A DNA stretch of 64,000 nucleotides, taken from the NCBI GenBank assembly GCA_028551475.1, contig JAKISB010000012.1:62001-126000 (forward strand), in the 5' to 3' direction. Shown one piece after another: positions 33,454-45,200 of the stretch; the stretch's first letter is position 1, and each line of letters opens with the position of its first letter. The translations under genes and the position numbers were made by a program. Below the pieces are notes generated by a model. The model was not told the DNA's origin. It saw nothing but the letters and a program-made list of their open reading frames with translations, and did not search any database. Origin of the DNA: Casuarina equisetifolia. Lineage: Eukaryota; Streptophyta; Magnoliopsida; Fagales; Casuarinaceae.

Positions 33454-34770
33454 ATTGGCTTGACGTGAATGCTTCTTTTCTGGATAGATACTTTCTTTAA
33501 AAAAATATGAAAAGATGATATGGAGGATTATACAAGTATCACTTATATACAGGAATTTCAAAGAGACCGTTGTGTATCAACGGTTTGTTTTTGAGTTTGA
33601 ATTTGAATTTCATTTTGAAGATGTATCGTGTGTTGTTGGAGAAACTGAAAAAGGGATTTCAGAGGTTGTCGGCTTAGAATGATGAGCAGATACTTTTTCA
33701 GAGGAGGGGGCCATCTTGGACTTTTCTTTATTGCCTTGACGTGAATGCTTCTTTTCTGGATAGATACTTTCTTTAAAAAAATATGAAAAGATGATATGGA
33801 GGATTATACAAGTATCACTTATTTACAGGAATTTCAAAGAGACCATTGTGTATCAACGGTTTGTTTTTGAGTTTGAATTTGAATTTCATTTTAAAGATGT
33901 ATCGTGTATTGTTGGAGAAACTGAAAAAGGGATTTCAGAGGTTGTCGGCTTAGAATGATGAGCAGATACTTTTTCAGAGGAGGGGGCCATCTTGGACTTT
34001 TCTTTATTGCCTTGACGTGAATGCTTCTTTTCTGGATAGATACTTTCTTTAAAAAAATATGAAAAGATGATATGGAGGATTATACAAGTATCACTTATTT
34101 ACAGGAATTTCAAAGAGACCGTAGTGTATCAACGGTTTGTTTTTGAGTTTGAATTTTAATTTGATTTTGAAGATTTATCGTGTATTGTTGGAGAAACTGA
34201 AAAAGGGATTTCAGAGGTTGTCGGCTTAGAATGATGAGCAGATACTTTTTCAGAGGAGGGGGCCATCTTGGACTTTTCTTTATTGGCTTGACGTGAATGC
34301 TTCTTTTCTGGATAGATACTTTCTTTAAAAAAATATGAAAAGATGATATGGAGAATTATACAAGTATCACTTATATACAAGAATTTCAAAGAGACCGTTG
34401 TGTATCCACGGTTTGTTTTTGAGTTTGAATTTGAATTTTATTTTGAAGATGTATCGTGTATTGTTGGAGAAACTGAAAAAATGATTTCAGAGGTTGTCGG
34501 CTTAGAATGATGAGCAGATACTTTTTCAGAGGAGGGGGCCATCTTGGACTTTTATTTATTGTCTTGACATGAATGCTTTTTTTCTGGATAGATACTTTCT
34601 TTACAAAAATATGAAAAGATGATATGGAGGATTATACAACTATCACTTATATACAAGAATTTCAAAGAGACCGTTGTGTATCAACGGTTTGTTTTTGAGT
34701 TTGAATTTGAATTTTATTTTGAAGATGTATCGTGTATTGTTGGAGAAACTGAAAAAGGGATTTCAGAGGT
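33454..34770 (-). repeat. 276-bp minisatellite array 3
   Basis: A partial unit, about four full units at 276-bp spacing and a final partial unit, oriented opposite to array 2. Units here are more diverged (for example GTAGTGTAT, TGTATCCACGG and AAAAAATGATTTC variants), and one retains the ORF in full from 34389 downward. The array ends at 34770 in mid-unit, exactly where homology between the two arms of the large inverted duplication also ends. Confidence 0.85.
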
Positions 34771-36640
34771 TAAAGCAAGCAAAAGAATATATCTACAGTA
34801 TGTCATTTCATTGTTTGGTTATCACCCAAATGTCATTTTAGTGTGGGTGAGCAACTTCTATTTTCAAAGTGGCAGAAGATCAAATATAAGCAGTATTGTT
34901 TGCGATTCTTGTTAAAATTAGTAGAATAAATTAAAATTTGTTAAAATAGTGGGGCTTTAGAAAAGCTTATGAAATGCTTAAAATTCAATGACCACAAATA
35001 GGTACCCATTTGTGGAATTGTGAAATTGGTAATCCAATTATTTTAAGGTGAATAACATTTTATTTTAGTCTTTTTATGAGATAGATCTATCTTTTTAGGT
35101 GTTTGTAGCTCTATAATGTCAAAGGATACCAAAAACAAATGTCTACAATATGTCAATTCTTGATTTAAATGTCACCCACATGTCATTTTAGCATGGGTGA
35201 ATAGGTTATGTTTTTAGGTGGCAATAAGTCAAATATGTGCATTGTTGATTTAGATTTTTGTTGAAATGGAAGAATAAATTAAAATGTGTTAAATAGTAGG
35301 ATTTTTTAATAGTTTTGAAAATGCTAAAAATTCAAGGAACACAAAACAGGTATCCTTTTAAGGAATTGCAACATTGTTCATCAAATTACTTCAAGGTGAA
35401 TATCTCTTTATTCCAGTTTATTTGCGAGATAAATCTATCTTTCTAGTGTTTGTAGCTTTTATAATATTGAAGGACCCTAAAAAAAACATGTCTATAACAT
35501 TGTTTTGAGTTTTAAGAATTGAGTCCGTCCTCGCTTTCGCGTGTGGCTCAACAGTTCTATTACTTGCAAGCCAAGAATAAGACATGGGTTCAAATGTTGG
35601 TAGACTTTTTTCTCCTTAACATTTAAACTTCTGAATTTCAATTTAAAATTTAAAAGTCAACTATAAAATGTTTAAATATATAAATTTTAACACTATTTGA
35701 ATTTCAACTTTTAAATGAGCATTTAATCTTATTCTCCTTGCCCTTGTATAATTGAGGGAATTCAAAATAAATGTGTAAGTTAGTAGGAATTCCCCTTTAG
35801 GCTTTATTCAATTCAACTTTAATTTTAAACTTTGAATTTAATAATTTAAAATTATCCTTATTTATAATTCTATCACTAGAAAAGTTGATTACCATTGAAT
35901 GCTAAAGAAAAAATAAGCACTCAATATGCTTAAATGGGCAAGTGAAGTGAAGAATCTATTTGTGAAGGCTGAATTTACGAGGGATTTTAAGGCCTTTCAG
36001 CACTTGAAAGTTTGAATTCAAATTTAAATTTTAAATTCAAACATTTAAATTTAAACATCTAAAGTTTTAAATTTAAATTCTGAATTCATATATTCAAAAT
36101 TTATAGGTTACAAAATGACAAATGGGTGACAAACAAATCGTGAATCAACATGTTGTGGACATTTTTTTGGGTATCCTTTGATATTATAAAAGCTAAAAAC
36201 TTCTAAAGAGATAGATCTATCTTGCAAAAGGTCTAGAATAAAGATCTATTCGCCTTGAAATATATGGATTATCAATTTCACAATTCCTCAAGAGGTACCC
36301 CTCTGTGTTTATTGAACTTTAAGCATTTTATAAGCTTTTCTAAAACCCCATTATTTAAAAAAAATTAAAATTATTATGCTATTTTTAACAAAAATGGGAA
36401 TCAACACTACTCCTATTTGACCTCTTGCCACCCCAAAAATCAAAGTTGCTCACCCATGCTAAAATGAAATGTGGGTGACAAACCAACAATGAAAAAACTT
36501 GTTGTAAATTTTTTTTCTCTTTTTTGCACCCTTCAACATTTTAAAAGGTACAAAAACCTAAGGAAATAAATTTTTACCTCGCAAATACACTAGAATGAAG
36601 AGCTAAACATCTGGAAATAATTGGATGTTCTCTATTTGGG
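34771..36640. repeat. Degenerate satellite with inverted halves, left arm
   Basis: Two related segments face each other: about 34951-35150 and 36145-36355 are imperfect reverse complements (AAAAGCTTAT, GGTACCC, AATTGTGAAATTGGTAATCCA, AGATAGATCTATCT). The 14-bp perfect palindrome AGATAGATCTATCT lies at 35079-35092 and 36209-36222. The centre has ATTTAAAT-rich DNA and a tRNA-like sequence. No gene. Confidence 0.55.
35544..35611 (+). repeat. tRNA-like sequence or SINE fragment
   Basis: TGGCTCAACAG (35544-35554) resembles an RNA polymerase III A box and GGGTTCAAATG (35586-35596) a B box. Their spacing of about 42 bp is tRNA-like, and a run of six T's follows. I cannot fold a convincing acceptor stem, so a tRNA-derived SINE or tRNA pseudogene is more likely than a tRNA gene. 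Confidence 0.35.
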
Positions 36641-39600
36641 GACTCAATCATTAAAAATACAAGAGCTTAGCTCACATTAAAATGACATGTGAGTTACATA
36701 AAATTAGCCAAACGTGCGAGTGATTAAGTTTTTTGCATCATTCAAATCCCAAAAGTCCCGAGCTCATTGCTACATAATTTTTTTTTGTATACCCTATTAA
36801 ATCGCATGTGATTCCTTCTAGTCCAACACGACATCCTTTTCACCAATATTTAAAAAGGTAACCTTTTTAAGCTTTTTGAAAACTAATTGCTTGATATAAC
36901 TCACAAAAATCATACTTTTCCAACCCATTTCTTGTTACTTTTTCATTTTTAAGTTAGCACTCAATTAGGGGATTCAATCATTTATTGTTTTGCTCCTTGA
37001 AAATGAAAGAGGTTAACTCATATAAAAACAATATGTGGGTTACATAAAATCATCAAGACATGCCAGTGACTAATTTTTTTGCAGCATTCATGTCCCAAAA
37101 GCCATAAACTCATTGCTAAATAGATTTTTGTTGCATACCCTATTGAATAACAAGTGATTCCATCAAGTCTAACACGTTGTCCTTTTCACTCATCTCCAAT
37201 GGGTTACACCTTTAAACTCTATGAAAATCAAGTGTATTATAACTCTCAATTATGCTTTTCCAACCTATTTTTTGTTATGTCTCCCTTTTCAATTCAACTC
37301 TCAATTAGGAGACTCAATCATTTATTATTTTGCTTGCTAAAAATACAAGAGGTTAACTAACATTAGAACAACATTTGGGTTATATAAAATCGACCAAACT
37401 TGTGATTGATTGATTTTTTTTGCATCATTGAAGTCCTAAAAGCCACAAGATCGTTGCTACATATGTTTTTGTTGTATACCTAATTCCATCACATATTATT
37501 CCCTCCAAAGGGGTATCCTTTTAAGCTTTGTAAAAACCAAGTGCTTTATATAACTCTCAAAAATCATGCTTTTCTATCACATTTCTTGTTTCTTTCTTCT
37601 TTTCAAGTTAACACTTAACTAGGGGATTCAATTATTTATTGATTAGCTTGCTAAAAATACGAGAGGTTAACTCAAATAAAAATGACATGTAGGTTGCATA
37701 AAATTGGCAAAACATGTCACTAACTAATTTTTTTTTTTTTTTTTGCATCATTGATGACCCAAAAACCACAAACTCATTGCTAAATAAATTTGCATTTTGT
37801 ATCTTGTTGAATGGCTAGTGATTCCGTCAAGTTCAACGTAATATCCTTTTCACCCATCTTTAAAAAGGTACACCTTCAGGCTCCATGGAAATCAAGTGCT
37901 TTATATAACTTTCAAAAATTATCCTTTTCCGACCTATTGCTTTTTACTTTTTACTTTTTCCTTTTCAAGTTAGCACTCAATTAGGGGATTCAATCATTTA
38001 TTGTTTGCTCCCTAAAAATACAACAAGTCAACTCACATAAAAACAACATGTGGGTTACGTAAAATCAACAAGACATGTCATTGACTAATTTTTTTGCACC
38101 ATGCAAGTCCCAAAAGCCACAAACTCATTGCTAAATAGATTTGCATTGCATATCCTATTGAATAACAAGTGATTTTGTCAAGTAAAACACATTGTCCTTT
38201 TCACCCATCTCTAAAGGGATGTACTTTTGGGCTTTGTGAAAATGAAGTGTTTAATATAACTCTCAAAAACCGTGCTTTTTCAACCCATTTCTTGTTATGT
38301 TTCCCTTTTCAAATCAACTCTCAATTAGGTGACTTAATCATTTATTATTTTTCTCTCTAAAAATACAAGAGGTTAACTCACATTAAAACAACATTTGGGT
38401 TATATAAAATCAATTAAACATGTGATTGATTGAATTTTTTGCATCATTGAAGTTCGAAAAGCTAGAAGCACATTGCTACAGAGATTTTTGTTGTATATCT
38501 AATTTCATCACATGTTATTCCCTTTTAAGGTTTGTGAAAACCAAATGCTTTATATAACTTTTAAAAATCATGCTTTTCTAACCCGTTTCTTGTTACTTTC
38601 TTTTTTTCAAGTTAGTACTTAGCTAGGGGATTCAATCATTTATTGTTTTGCTTCCTAAAAATACAATAGGTTAACTCATGCAAAAACAACATGTGGGTTA
38701 CATAAAATCAGCAAAACATGTCAATCATTGATTTTTCTCTTTTTTTTGCATCATTGAAGTCCTAAAAGCCACAAACTCATTGCTAAATAGATTTCCACTT
38801 CATACCTTGTTGAATGGCTAATGATTCCATCAAGTCCAACACATCATCCTTTTTACCCATCTTCAAAAGGATACACCTTTAAGCTCTATGGAAACATAGT
38901 GCTTTATATAACCCTTAAAAGCTATCCTTTTCCAACCTATTTCTTGTTACTTTTTCCTTTTCAAGTTAGCTCTCTATTAGGAGACTTGATCATTTATTAT
39001 TTTACTTGCTAAAAATACAAGAGGTTAACTCACACTATAACAACATATAAGTGACATAAAATCAACCCAATGTGTGATTGATTAATTTTATTTTTTTTTT
39101 GCATCATTCAAGTCTCAAAAGCTACAAGTTCATTGCTACATAAATTTATGTCATACACCCTATTGAATCACACGTTATTCTCTTTACTCCAACATGTCAT
39201 TCTTGTCACCAATACCCAATAAGGTACCCCCATTAACCTACGTAAAAACCAAGTGCTTTATATAACTTTCAAAAACCGTGCTTTTTCAACCTATTTCTTG
39301 TTACTTTTTCCTTTTCATGTCAACTTTCAATTAGGGAACTCAATCATTTATTATTTTGCTCATTAAAAAAAACAAGACCTTAACTCACCCTAAAACAACA
39401 TGTGAGTTACATAAAATTAACCGAACTTGAGATTGATTGGTTTTTTTACATCATTGAAGTCCCAAACACCATAAGCTCATTGCTAAATAGATTTTTGTTA
39501 TATACCTTATTAAATTACATATTATTCCCTCTAGTCTAACATGAGATCCTTTTCACCAATATCCAAAAGGGTACCCTTATTAACTTTTGTAAAAACTTAG

Positions 39601-39930
39601 TGTTTTATATAACTCTCAAAAAATATGCTTTTCTAACCCATTTCTTGTTACTTTTTCCTTTTCAAGTCAGCTCTCAATTAGGAAACTCCATCATTTATTA
39701 TTTTGCTCACAGAAAATACAAGAGGTTAACTCAAACTAAAATGACATGTTGGTTGCATAAAATTGACCAAACATGTAATTGATTGATTTTTTTTGCATCA
39801 TTCAAGTCCTAAAAGTCACAAGCTCATTGCTACATATATTTTTGTTGTATACCTAATTTAATCACATGATATTCCCTCCAATCCACCATGGCAACCTTTT
39901 CACCCATATCCAAAGGGATACCCCTTTAAG
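36641..39930. repeat. Degenerate 300-360 bp tandem satellite, left arm
   Basis: At least nine diverged units. The marker phrase TCAATCATTTATT recurs near 36976, 37313, 37627, 37989, 38331, 38629, 38985, 39340 and 39687. Each unit also has AAAATACAAGAGGTTAACTCA, a TACATAAAATC segment, a T-run followed by GCATCATT, and CTCATTGCTA. ORFs of 60-68 codons starting near the same phrase in several units are repeat by-products. Confidence 0.7.
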
Positions 39931-41290
39931 TTACTACAAATTTATATTGGCTTGATAAGGGATAGCATATGGGAGGACATGGTAAAGGCTTTATTCCACA
40001 CTTCCACCATGACCAAGTATCTAGGAAGATTACAATGTAGTTTTGTGAAGCTACAATAGCTCGGAATCATGTGCTTGCTAACCAACAAGACGTAATGCTT
40101 AGGGCATATCCACAAAATTGAGGAAGGAACCAATGAAGGCTTGGTCTACTAATAAGAGGCCAAACGTGCCTACAGTAATCAAGAATCTAGAATTGTTAGA
40201 TCAAAGTCCTTGCATACGAGTACAATTTAGTGCTCAACAAGTGGCAACTATGACACCATGCAAACTTACAAAGACTAAGGGAATGGAGGCAAAGACCTAA
40301 GAAGCCCAACCTGCCAGCATTCAAAGTATAGCCTTACATGCTGATAAGAGAATATTCTAAATCAGAAGCAAAAGGTACTAAAAGAGCTACAGTTTTGCTG
40401 GAAGCTCGTTTCCTTTTCAGGGTAATTGGGAGAGGATGTATGAACGCTAACTAGACGAGCTTTCCCTCACATATGGGGTCATGATTGCATTTCACAATCT
40501 TTTTGTAATGATACAAGCATATGTATAGTTTGTGTTATGCATTAGAACATTGACATGGTACCAAGCTTGGGTGATTACAAAAGCACAAATTGCAGGTGAC
40601 AATGCGACATCTACCTTTTCGATTATATGCTAGTTAGCTCCTAACATAATGTTTTATTTGGGAGTTAGTTAAATAGGTACCGTCCCTACTTATATATAAT
40701 AATAATATGAAGAAAAACCCAAACCTTAAACCCGAACCTGATATGGTTGGAAAGAGAAAACGCTCTCAACTTTTTTCAAAGCTTTTCAAATTTTGAAATC
40801 CCACCCAAAAACTAACCTGGTCCGACACAAGCATGGCAACCGGCTCCGGCCATCACTGATCATTGTCGAAGTCGTCGTGACTCCCTTGCCAAATCATTTG
40901 CCTTGAAACCTAACTTGCCCCTGACCATCTACGGAGCGACGAAGGCGTAGACCTCAAAGAATCCAACGGTACCATCGGCCCCCACATTACAACCATCTTA
41001 CCGATGAGTGCTTAGGGGAGACACTTCCTTCCCAACTATCCAACAATCGGAGGTCCCAATCTTGCCTAACATTAAGTTAGAGCCAACAGGGGACGAAGAA
41101 ACCACCAAAAGCAAAAATAAACAACGTGTACATAAGCTAAAGCATTCAAAGAGAAGAATGACGAAACATTGGTGGCAACAACAATGATGGAGAAAATGGA
41201 ATGGGAAAAGGAAAAAGGAAAGAAAAAGCTAGCTTGCGTAAAGATTATTTGTGTATATATATCATAAGTCTTCATTTATAGAAGACAAAG
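39931..41290. other. Unclassified sequence, part GC-richer
   Basis: No recognisable gene. The part 40780-41090 is clearly GC-richer than its surroundings and, on the minus strand, has 5'-leader-like features after a TATATATA-containing segment near 41250. This could be a transposon leader or a decayed gene. A mirrored copy is at 56180-57540. Confidence 0.35.
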
Positions 41291-42257
41291 TAATTTAATA
41301 ACGTTTTATCAAACCTTAAGAGTTCTACAATAGGATAGCCAAATTTGTAAGTCTTCCATTGTAAAAACCTGTCTTTTATTGTAACTTTAATTGGACAAAA
41401 GATCTTATATTATTCCGTAAGAAAAATAAGATTAAAGGCCAATAGGAAATACCCTTTTATGGTTGCTGACTGGATAAGAATGCAAGAGTCCCAAATTTTC
41501 CACAAATAAAAAGTAAAGAATGCAAACCAATAGTATCTTATATTGACTTCTACCAAGTAAACACTAAAAAAACATTTACTCGTGTGAAAACCGCAGGCCT
41601 ATATATATTTACTTCTTTTGCTTTCCCTCCTACCAAAAATTAATTTATGCTAACATGAACCTCAACTGGGAATTGTTGCATGTACACCCTTCCACCATTA
41701 CTATAAATGCCATCAATGCCTTGAAGGTATATTATTCATATGTCACCTACCGATCATAACCACATGAAGGTACCTGTCTGTGCTTCGTAAGAAAACAAGG
41801 TCCACCAATACAGGTGCAGTTCTCCAATTAAGGGAACTTCCTCCAAGAACACGACCCATAAACAACAACCGTCTTCAACGAGGCCTTGGAGGTAGACCAA
41901 AACTCGTCCATATTTCCTACCCGATGGATCATCTCTCCATCATTGTTCCAGGTTTTCTTTAGAGTCTACCAAGTCCTTTAACAGGTCCTTTTTTGGAGTT
42001 GATTCTACAACCCAACTTCAGGATTTTTTCTGCCACTTCTCATATCTTCCTCGGCTTTTGAAGATAAGTATCGCTTTAACTAGCAAAGAATAGTCCAATT
42101 CTGTGGTAAAATGATTGCGCTCTAACTACCAAAGAAAGAGCTAAAGTGATATGTGCAAAACCCAAAAGCTATTTCACCGAATATTGTACAGACGTGAAGA
42201 TTCTGATATTTAGTTTTCTCTGTGAGGGGTACAGCATTGACGCTATGGAAATAATCA
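41291..42257 (-). other. 3' flank and probable 3' UTR of ARGLU1 copy A
   Basis: Region downstream of the ARGLU1 stop codon (minus strand). A 3' UTR of a few hundred bases is expected here, but I cannot place the poly(A) site. No other gene is seen. Confidence 0.4.
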
Positions 42258-45200
42258 TCATAGACCAATACCCGAAGGCTTCGGCTTGGTTTTACTCTTT
42301 CCCAACAATTTCATCTGCTTCGAATGCTCTTCTTCCTCTTCCAGCTTTTTTCTCCAGGCAGCCTCCTCTTTCTGTCTTTGAATGAGCTCTAACTCCCGGT
42401 ACCGTTCCTCCTCTTTTCGCTGCAGCTCGAGGGCCTCTCTTCGTTGAGCCTCTTCCACTCTTCTCCTATTCTCTTCTAGCATCTTATCCAGCTCTTCTCT
42501 CTCTTTTCGAGCCTGTTCCTGTGACATTTCGTGACCACATCCAAACGCTCAATTGAATGAAATGACAAGAAAAGGTCTAGAAAAGACAACTCGACTCTGA
42601 AGAACAGACAAGCTTAATCTCTTTCCTTTAATAGCCAAACGAAACTTCACACACTCGGATAATGGAATTATATCATGCTACCACATGGACAGGCCCCAAG
42701 AGCTTGAGCTGTTTCACACTTGAGCACAACGGCAAGTGGGGGCACTTTGGATCACCCTTAGCTAGCAAAAATGTTTTCATATTGTTGGTTGAAGTTTCCA
42801 TCTCCTTACTGATCTACTGCCTGGTGGTGGAGGATAGCGCAAATGTTTAACCCATGGTACATTTAGCAGTGTACTAACTTCTCTGTCATCGGAGAAAAAG
42901 AAAAGGAGGGGAACTAAAAAAGGAGGTGGGGGGGTGTGGTTTACCAAAATACAAACAGCATGAGGCAGAATGAAGAGAAAATAGATGTAATATTGCTAGT
43001 CACTTGACAAGTCTAACCAAATACCAAGTGCATTGCTTTCGCATAAAGAGGTCGATAAGTTACCTCAGATTCTGGGATTTCCAGTAAATTTCATGATGAT
43101 CATGAAGCTCTAAAAACCATAGCAAAAGCTCGATAAGTGACAGTCCCTGCTTAAGCCTTAAAAACCATAGCAAAAGCTCTAAAAATATTCAGAGTAGTCT
43201 CATGCAGTTTCTAGTCATGATGTCAATGCCACCAATCGTAATGACCTAATGATTCTCCTTCCATTTTAGAACCATTAGAACATTCATTTTAAGAGAATCT
43301 ATGATAGCCAAGACACAAACATCAAATTAGCCAAGCAAATTTAAATATATTAAAGGGGGCTAACTCCTAAAAGCTTCAGGAGCTTATTGCTGGAACTATG
43401 ATGCTAAAGGACATCTAAATACTGAGCCAAATGATTTTCATCTCCTAACGAATGATTAAGCTACTTTAAGAGGTAAATTAACACTACCAAACATGAAAAC
43501 AAACAGCTCCATCGTAAACATTGTGCTAATTTAGCCAACCAGAGGATGCCTCTTGTTAAGATGCTTACTTCTTTCTGTCTTGCTTCAATCAGAGCAGCTT
43601 CCTTTTCTTTTTCAAGTTGACTTGTAACATTATCAAACAATTTCTTTCGACCTTCCTCAATTCTCCTCTGTATTTCCAACCGGACTTCCTCAGAATTCAA
43701 CTTCTCATCAACATTTTTCCTAATCACATCCTCCAGCCTTCTAGCGGTTGCTTCTTCCAATAGTCTCAGTTCTTCCTCATGTTGATGCCTATGGCACATA
43801 CGAAAGTCAAGCTTAGTACGAGCATTGAAGCAGGAAAAAAAAAAGAGAGAGAAAGAAAGAGGAAACAGAAGGAATGCTGACTGTACTACTTACAATGAAA
43901 GTAGCATACTAAACCATCAATTAAAGTTGAAAACTTCAGTTTTAGACTGCACTACGAGTTCAATGAAGCAACTAATCTATTAACATGTTAAATACAAGGA
44001 TTTTGCAATAATGAATACCTCTCAAACATGTTTCTGAGCCATGAAAAAATGAGATTTCAAGTGGAACAGAAGATAAAGCCATGCATGTATTTTCATCAAT
44101 GCAACAACTTGAACTATAAAGTAGCTTCCTCCAGAAAGGTCAGCAGAAAAGAACGTAAAAGTAATCATTCGAGATTTATAGTGCCTCTCATACCCAGAAA
44201 CAAAAGTATCTATCATTTTTCATTTTTCCCAAAAACAATTGTGAAACTCAACTCTGAAAGGAAAGTGAGAGAGCCAAAGAATCTCTAGTGCAATGAATGT
44301 TTTAAGATCATATAAAACATAACATGCCTATAGAACCTCACTATATCATCACCAAGAAGTTCCAAGAAAAGGAAAAATTCAATTACAAACATTTGAAATA
44401 ATTCATAGCTTTAAACAGTATTAAAATATCAGCAAAGGCTAGCTTTGCTTTGGATTATCCATATTTTCTACCAGTCAAGATAAGATACTCTTCTTGTGCA
44501 AGGAAAACTATTTCTCTTTCTCTCTGTTCTTATCTCTCACTTTCAGATCTTTTTCTCATTCCCTTTGTTCTCATCAACTGACAAAGCCCTGCTTTAGTTC
44601 TACAAAGTGTTCACCAATTTTGCAACACTCTACTGTCCAATCTGCACAAGAGAGGCATTGACTACAAAAACTAATATCTGTTTTTTTGCTCAAAAAAACA
44701 TCTTACCTGGCAATAGCACAAAAGCGCAAAAAAACAAAAAACAAAAAACAAAAAACAAAAAAACAAAAAAATGCAGTAATTGCTTAAGTTTAGTAGAGTC
44801 ACATCCCAAAACGTATATGGATTGGATATTTCTCATCAGCACAACCGCTCTGAAATATTTCTTATACCTGCTAAATATGCTCTGCTTATCAATCTACTGT
44901 CCCAAATTCTCTCAACTTTGACTCTGGCAAAGGGGGAAAAAGCCAATTGTAGTCTAGAATTTTCTTTTTCCTCTGCTTCCCAAAAAGTCATCACAAAGAT
45001 TAGTTTCAGGGCTTCAATCAGATTAACCAGCATTCACAATGGGGAATACCAAAGGATCTCGAAGTGTGATCATATTGGAAAAACCCACATGTTTCCAAAA
45101 GCTAACTTGTTAAAAAACTACTTAGTATTGCAGAAAATCATTTCAGTGGACCAAATAGAGATCAAAAAACAACTAAAGTATCTAGAACATAAATTACAAG

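Noticed and set aside
35520..35611. Functional tRNA gene
   Set aside because: A-box and B-box-like motifs are present, but no acceptor stem or clear anticodon arm could be paired.
37154..39782. Series of 60-68 codon ORFs starting at similar phrases
   Set aside because: They recur because the satellite unit recurs. They differ in length and sequence with each unit and show no conserved protein.
40118..40300. 60-codon ORF and surrounding GC-richer stretch as a gene
   Set aside because: No motif, no homologous pattern recognised, and the frame is short. Kept as unclassified sequence.
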